NCBI GenBank assembly: GCA_030614305.1
Contig: JAUWKH010000006.1
Span: 1 to 20,258, forward strand
Direction: 5' to 3'
Source of the DNA: Bacteroidota bacterium
GTDB taxonomy: Bacteria > Bacteroidota > Bacteroidia > Bacteroidales > JADFUO01
DNA length: 20,258 bases
Numbering within the stretch: position 1 is the first letter of the stretch; the number at the start of each line of letters is the position of its first letter. A program made the position numbers and the translations under genes. Positions 15,758 to 20,258 of the stretch are shown here, one piece after another. The notes beneath the pieces were generated by a model that saw only the letters and a list, made by a program, of their open reading frames with translations, was not told the DNA's origin and did no database searches.

Positions 15758-18700
15758 ATGGCTTTCAGAAAAGATAATACCGTAAAAAAAGAATTTTCTA
15801 AAATAACAATTAGTATTTCTTCACCAGAAGCAATTCTTGAACGTTCATGTGGTGAAGTTTTAAAGCCTGAAACCATCAATTACAGGACATATAAACCTGA
15901 AAGAGACGGATTATTCTGCGAAAGGATTTTTGGCCCTGTTAAAGACTGGGAATGTCATTGCGGAAAATATAAAAGAATCCGCTACAAAGGTATAGTCTGC
16001 GACAGATGCGGCGTTGAAGTAACCGAAAAAAAAGTACGTAGAGAAAGAATGGGACACATTCAACTGGTTGTTCCTGTGGCTCATATCTGGTTCTTCAGGT
16101 CATTACCAAATAAAATCGGTGCTTTACTCGGTTTACAAACAAAAAAACTTGAATCAATTATCTATTATGAAAAATATATTGTAATAAATTCGGGCATTAA
16201 AGAAGCTGATGGTATTAAATATCTTGATTTCCTTACCGAAGAAGAATATTTTGACATAATGGATAACATTCCACCCGAAAATCAATACTTAGACGACAGC
16301 GACCCAGATAAATTCATCGCAAAAATGGGTGCCGAAGCATTATGTGACCTTTTAGCCCGTCTTGACCTTGATAAATTTTCTTATGAATTAAGACATAAAG
16401 CAAATACCGAAACATCCCAACAACGTAAAGCAGATGCTTTAAAACGATTACAGGTTTTTGAAGCTTTCAGGGATGCCAGAAACCGTATTGAAAATCGCCC
16501 TGAATGGATGATTGTAAAAGTTGTTCCTGTAATTCCTCCCGAATTACGTCCTTTGGTTCCGCTTGATGGTGGAAGATTTGCAACTTCCGACCTTAACGAT
16601 CTCTACAGAAGGGTTATCATCAGAAATAACAGACTAAAAAGATTAATTGAAATAAAAGCTCCCGATGTAATAATGCGTAATGAGAAACGTATGTTGCAGG
16701 AAGCCGTTGACTCATTATTTGACAACTCAAGAAAAGCCAGTTCGGTAAAAACCGAATCAAACAGGCCGCTTAAATCTTTAAGCGACAGCTTAAAAGGAAA
16801 ACAAGGTCGTTTCCGTCAAAATCTTCTAGGTAAAAGGGTAGATTATTCAGGACGTTCGGTTATCGTTGTCGGACCTGAACTAAAACTTCATGAATGTGGA
16901 CTTCCGAAAGATATGGCAAGCGAATTGTTCAAACCTTTTATTATTCGCAAAATGCTTGAAAGAGGTATAGTTAAAACTGTAAAATCGGCTAAAAAAATCG
17001 TTGACCGTAAAGACCCTGTTGTTTGGGATATACTTGAAAATATTTTGAAGGGGCACCCGATTCTTTTAAACCGTGCTCCTACTTTACACCGACTCGGAAT
17101 CCAGGCATTCCAACCAAAATTAATTGAAGGCAAAGCCATACAATTACATCCATTGGTTTGTACAGCATTTAATGCCGACTTTGATGGCGACCAGATGGCA
17201 GTCCATATTCCACTCGGTAACGCAGCTATTCTTGAATCACAGATATTAATGCTTGCATCTCATAACATTTTGAACCCTGCTAATGGTGCTCCAATCACAG
17301 TTCCTTCACAGGATATGGTATTAGGCCTTTACTATATGACCAAAGGGCGAAAAAGTACTAAGAAACATATAGTTAAAGGTGAAGGATATCGATTCTATTC
17401 ACCCGAAGAGGTAATAATTGCATACAATGAAGGAAAAGTTGATTTACATGCTATTATCAATGTAAGGATCAAAGATAAAGAAGGTGACGAAACCGTTGGT
17501 AAATTAATTGAAACAACTGTAGGCCGTATTTTGTTTAATATGGTTGTACCCGAAGAATATGAATTTATAAACCAATTACTTACTAAGAAGGCTTTACGTG
17601 ATATTATTGGTGATATTTTAAAGAAAACAGGTACGGCAAAAACTGCTCAATTCCTTGATGACATCAAAGATCTGGGATTTAAAATGGCATTTGACGGAGG
17701 ACTTTCGTTTAACCTGGGTGACATCATTATTCCTGAAGTTAAAGAAGAACTTATTAAAGACGCAAAGGACGAAGTTCAGGAAGTTATGTCAAACTACAAT
17801 ATGGGATTCATAACAAATAACGAAAGATACAATCAGATCATTGATATTTGGACTCACACTAATTCACATCTCACACATACTTTAATGAATCAATTATCAA
17901 AAGACCAGCAAGGATTTAATTCGGTTTATATGATGTTGGATTCAGGAGCAAGAGGATCAAAAGAACAAATTCGTCAGTTATCAGGAATGAGAGGCTTAAT
18001 GGCAAAACCACAGAAATCAGGTGCAAAAGGTGGTGAAATTATTGAAAACCCGATTCTTTCCAACTTTAAAGAAGGATTGTCAGTACTTGAATATTTTATT
18101 TCAACTCATGGAGCGAGAAAAGGTTTGGCTGATACAGCTCTTAAAACAGCCGATGCCGGTTATTTAACCCGGCGTCTTGTTGATGTTTCTCAGGATGTTA
18201 TTATTTCAGAAAGAGATTGCGGTACCTTAAGAGGTCTTACAATTACTGCTCTGAAGAAAAATGAAGAAATTGTAGAAACATTATACGACAGGATCTTAGG
18301 CCGAGTTGCTCTCCATGATATTTATCATACGCAAACTGCAGAATTAATTATTAAAGCAGGAGACGAGATAACTGAAAAAATTGCAAAACAGATAGAAGAA
18401 TCTCTAATTGAATCCGTTGAAATCAGGTCGGTATTAACTTGTGAAGCCAAAAAAGGGGTTTGTGCAAAATGCTACGGTCGTAATCTTGCTTCAGGACTAA
18501 TGGTTCAAAAAGGAGAAGCAGTTGGTGTTATTGCTGCACAATCAATTGGTGAACCCGGCACTCAGTTAACCCTCAGAACATTTCACGTTGGAGGTACTGC
18601 ATCAAACATTGCCATATCATCAAGAATTGAAGCCAAACATAATGGCATTATTGAATTTGAAGAACTAAGATCAGTTAAATATATAAACTCTAAAGGTGAA

Positions 18701-20068
18701 AAATATAACATCGTTACAGGTAGATCTGCTGAAATGAAAATCATTGATAAAAATACAAATATTGTATTAGCATCAGGAAATATTCCTTATGGCGCTAATC
18801 TTTATTTTAAAAATGGTGATGAAATTAAAAAAGGTGATTTTATCAGCGATTGGGATCCTTATAATGCCGTTATCTTATCAGAAATTGACGGAAAAATTGC
18901 TTTTGAAAATATTATTGAAAGTCAAACTTACAGGGTTGAATCTGATGAACAAACAGGTTATCATGATAAAGTGATTGTTGAGACAAGGATTAAAACTAAA
19001 AATCCGACAATCAAAATATTATCACCAGATAATCAAGTAATCAAATCTTATGATATTCCCGTTGGGGCACATATAATAATTGATGAAAACAAAAAAATTA
19101 AAGCCGGAGAAATTTTAGTTAAGATTCCAAGGGCTATAGGAAAATCAGGCGATATCACAGGAGGTCTTCCAAGGGTTACAGAATTGTTTGAAGCCCGAAA
19201 TCCTTCCGATCCTGCTTCCGTTTCCGAAATTGATGGTGTTGTTTCTTTTGGAAAAAAATTAAAAAGAGGAAACCGTGAAGTAATTATTACTTCAAAAACC
19301 GGCGAAGAAAAGCATTATCTGATTTCTACATCAAAACAAATACTTGCACAAGAAAATGATTATGTTAAAGCAGGAACACCACTTTCAGAAGGTGATATGA
19401 CACCTGCCGACATCCTTGCAATTAAAGGACCGATGAAAGTTCAGGAATATATTGTTGATGAAATCCAGGAAGTATATCGTTTACAAGGAGTTAAAATTAA
19501 TGATAAACATTTTGAGGTAATAGTTCGCCAAATGATGCGTAAAGTTGAAGTTGCCGACCCAGGTGATACAAAATTTCTTGAAGGTGAACTGGTTAACAAA
19601 ATTATCTTTCATGATGAAAATGACGAAATATTCGGTAAAAAAATTATTATTGACTCGGGTGCTTCTGCAATATTTAAATCCGGCCAAATTGTTAGCGCCA
19701 GAAAATTAAGAGATGAAAATTCGGTTCTTAAACGAAAAGATAAAATATTAGTTGAATCACGAGTTGCCCAACCGGCAACTGCACGGCAGGTATTGCAAGG
19801 AATAACAAAAGCCTCATTACAAACCAACAGTTTTATTTCTGCTGCTTCATTCCAGGAAACTACAAAAGTTTTGACTATGGCCGCAATAAATGCTAAATCC
19901 GACGAGCTGCTCGGATTGAAAGAAAATGTAATTGTTGGTCATAAAATTCCTGCAGGTACCGGATTAAGAGAGTATGATGATATTATTGTCGGTTCAAAAG
20001 AAGAATATGATGTATTAATGGCTGCAAAGAAAAAAGAAAGCTTAGATTTAGCAGATGAACTAAAATAG
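15758..20068 (+). CDS. rpoC: DNA-directed RNA polymerase subunit beta-prime
   Basis: This 1436-residue protein is full length. Zinc site 1 near the N-terminus has Cys66, Cys68, Cys81 and Cys84 (CHCGK...CDRCG). The clamp, lid and rudder region follows with [18 protein letters not shown]. The catalytic NADFDGDQM motif holds the magnesium-binding Asp474, Asp476 and Asp478. Zinc site 2 has Cys821 and Cys895, Cys902, Cys905 ([15 protein letters not shown]). The trigger-loop and bridge-helix region includes [18 protein letters not shown]. The C-terminus carries the usual [12 protein letters not shown] block. With beta it forms the polymerase active site. The gene starts 29 bases after rpoB and is surely co-transcribed. 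I see no clear terminator in the 56 bases that follow. Confidence 0.98.
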   Translation: MAFRKDNTVKKEFSKITISISSPEAILERSCGEVLKPETINYRTYKPERDGLFCERIFGPVKDWECHCGKYKRIRYKGIVCDRCGVEVTEKKVRRERMGHIQLVVPVAHIWFFRSLPNKIGALLGLQTKKLESIIYYEKYIVINSGIKEADGIKYLDFLTEEEYFDIMDNIPPENQYLDDSDPDKFIAKMGAEALCDLLARLDLDKFSYELRHKANTETSQQRKADALKRLQVFEAFRDARNRIENRPEWMIVKVVPVIPPELRPLVPLDGGRFATSDLNDLYRRVIIRNNRLKRLIEIKAPDVIMRNEKRMLQEAVDSLFDNSRKASSVKTESNRPLKSLSDSLKGKQGRFRQNLLGKRVDYSGRSVIVVGPELKLHECGLPKDMASELFKPFIIRKMLERGIVKTVKSAKKIVDRKDPVVWDILENILKGHPILLNRAPTLHRLGIQAFQPKLIEGKAIQLHPLVCTAFNADFDGDQMAVHIPLGNAAILESQILMLASHNILNPANGAPITVPSQDMVLGLYYMTKGRKSTKKHIVKGEGYRFYSPEEVIIAYNEGKVDLHAIINVRIKDKEGDETVGKLIETTVGRILFNMVVPEEYEFINQLLTKKALRDIIGDILKKTGTAKTAQFLDDIKDLGFKMAFDGGLSFNLGDIIIPEVKEELIKDAKDEVQEVMSNYNMGFITNNERYNQIIDIWTHTNSHLTHTLMNQLSKDQQGFNSVYMMLDSGARGSKEQIRQLSGMRGLMAKPQKSGAKGGEIIENPILSNFKEGLSVLEYFISTHGARKGLADTALKTADAGYLTRRLVDVSQDVIISERDCGTLRGLTITALKKNEEIVETLYDRILGRVALHDIYHTQTAELIIKAGDEITEKIAKQIEESLIESVEIRSVLTCEAKKGVCAKCYGRNLASGLMVQKGEAVGVIAAQSIGEPGTQLTLRTFHVGGTASNIAISSRIEAKHNGIIEFEELRSVKYINSKGEKYNIVTGRSAEMKIIDKNTNIVLASGNIPYGANLYFKNGDEIKKGDFISDWDPYNAVILSEIDGKIAFENIIESQTYRVESDEQTGYHDKVIVETRIKTKNPTIKILSPDNQVIKSYDIPVGAHIIIDENKKIKAGEILVKIPRAIGKSGDITGGLPRVTELFEARNPSDPASVSEIDGVVSFGKKLKRGNREVIITSKTGEEKHYLISTSKQILAQENDYVKAGTPLSEGDMTPADILAIKGPMKVQEYIVDEIQEVYRLQGVKINDKHFEVIVRQMMRKVEVADPGDTKFLEGELVNKIIFHDENDEIFGKKIIIDSGASAIFKSGQIVSARKLRDENSVLKRKDKILVESRVAQPATARQVLQGITKASLQTNSFISAASFQETTKVLTMAAINAKSDELLGLKENVIVGHKIPAGTGLREYDDIIVGSKEEYDVLMAAKKKESLDLADELK

Positions 20069-20124
20069 CCCTAACCCAGATAAACCACGATGGATCAAAT
20101 ATTTTTTTATTAAAATTAAGTAAT

Positions 20125-20258
20125 ATGCCTGAACAAAAACAACAAAAACAAATAAACATTGAATTGAGTGAAGAAATGGCTGAAGGTATTTATTCAAACT
20201 TAGCCATGATAACACATTCCACATCCGAATTTATTATTGATTTTATTAAAATCATGCC
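20125..20258 (+). CDS. DUF3467 family protein (3' end outside window)
   Basis: Only the first 44 codons are in the window. The start (MPEQKQQKQINIELSEEMAE, then GIYSNLAMITHSTSEFIIDFIKIM) matches the DUF3467 family, small proteins of about 100 residues whose function is not established. The block ELSEE-AEGIYSNLA-ITHS-SEF--DF is the family hallmark. It follows rpoC by 56 bases with no evident terminator or promoter match, so it may be read from the rpoBC transcript. The ATG at 20125 is preceded by an AT-rich leader without a Shine-Dalgarno site. No signal peptide or membrane segment is visible in the part seen. Confidence 0.85.
   Translation, partial: MPEQKQQKQINIELSEEMAEGIYSNLAMITHSTSEFIIDFIKIM

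Overview
This AT-rich window comes from a member of the Bacteroidota. The pointers are promoter-like sites of the form TTG-N19/20-TAnnTTTG, the near absence of Shine-Dalgarno sequences before start codons, Bacteroidota-like EF-Tu, RpoB and RpoC sequences, and a DUF3467 gene directly after rpoC. A Bacteroidales or Marinilabiliales relative is plausible, but I cannot place it more finely without a search.

Left part (1-5000, minus strand): two signalling genes are read leftwards with a 5-base gap. The first is a soluble hybrid protein (REC-HisKA-HATPase-REC-REC, 682 aa). The second is a large membrane sensor kinase (periplasmic sensor region, tandem HAMP-like units, GAF, long coiled coil, HisKA, HATPase) that runs off the left edge. 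They probably form one phosphorelay.

Middle part (5000-8700, plus strand): rpsU and xerC each have their own promoter-like site. hpf follows xerC by 17 bases and ends at a strong hairpin terminator. A promoter that overlaps this terminator seems to drive tRNA-Thr(TGT), tRNA-Tyr(GTA), tRNA-Gly(TCC), tRNA-Thr(GGT) and tuf. A hairpin and tRNA-Trp(CCA) come next.

Right part (8700-20258, plus strand): the classic secE-nusG-rplK-rplA-rplJ-rplL-rpoB-rpoC series follows, with an extra promoter-like site in the 133-base gap before rpoB, and then the start of a DUF3467 gene. These genes supply the protein-export channel, transcription elongation, the ribosomal stalk and the RNA polymerase core. With bS21, the hibernation factor, EF-Tu and the tRNAs, this is one long gene-expression block.

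Most of the window is ordinary conserved housekeeping sequence, and I see no clear new defence or mobile system. The points worth a second look are a serine in place of the guanine-contacting asparagine of EF-Tu (SKVD for NKxD), a near-perfect Shine-Dalgarno site found only before hpf, a promoter overlapping the terminator ahead of the tRNAs, a TTG start for rpoB, and the paired sensor kinases.
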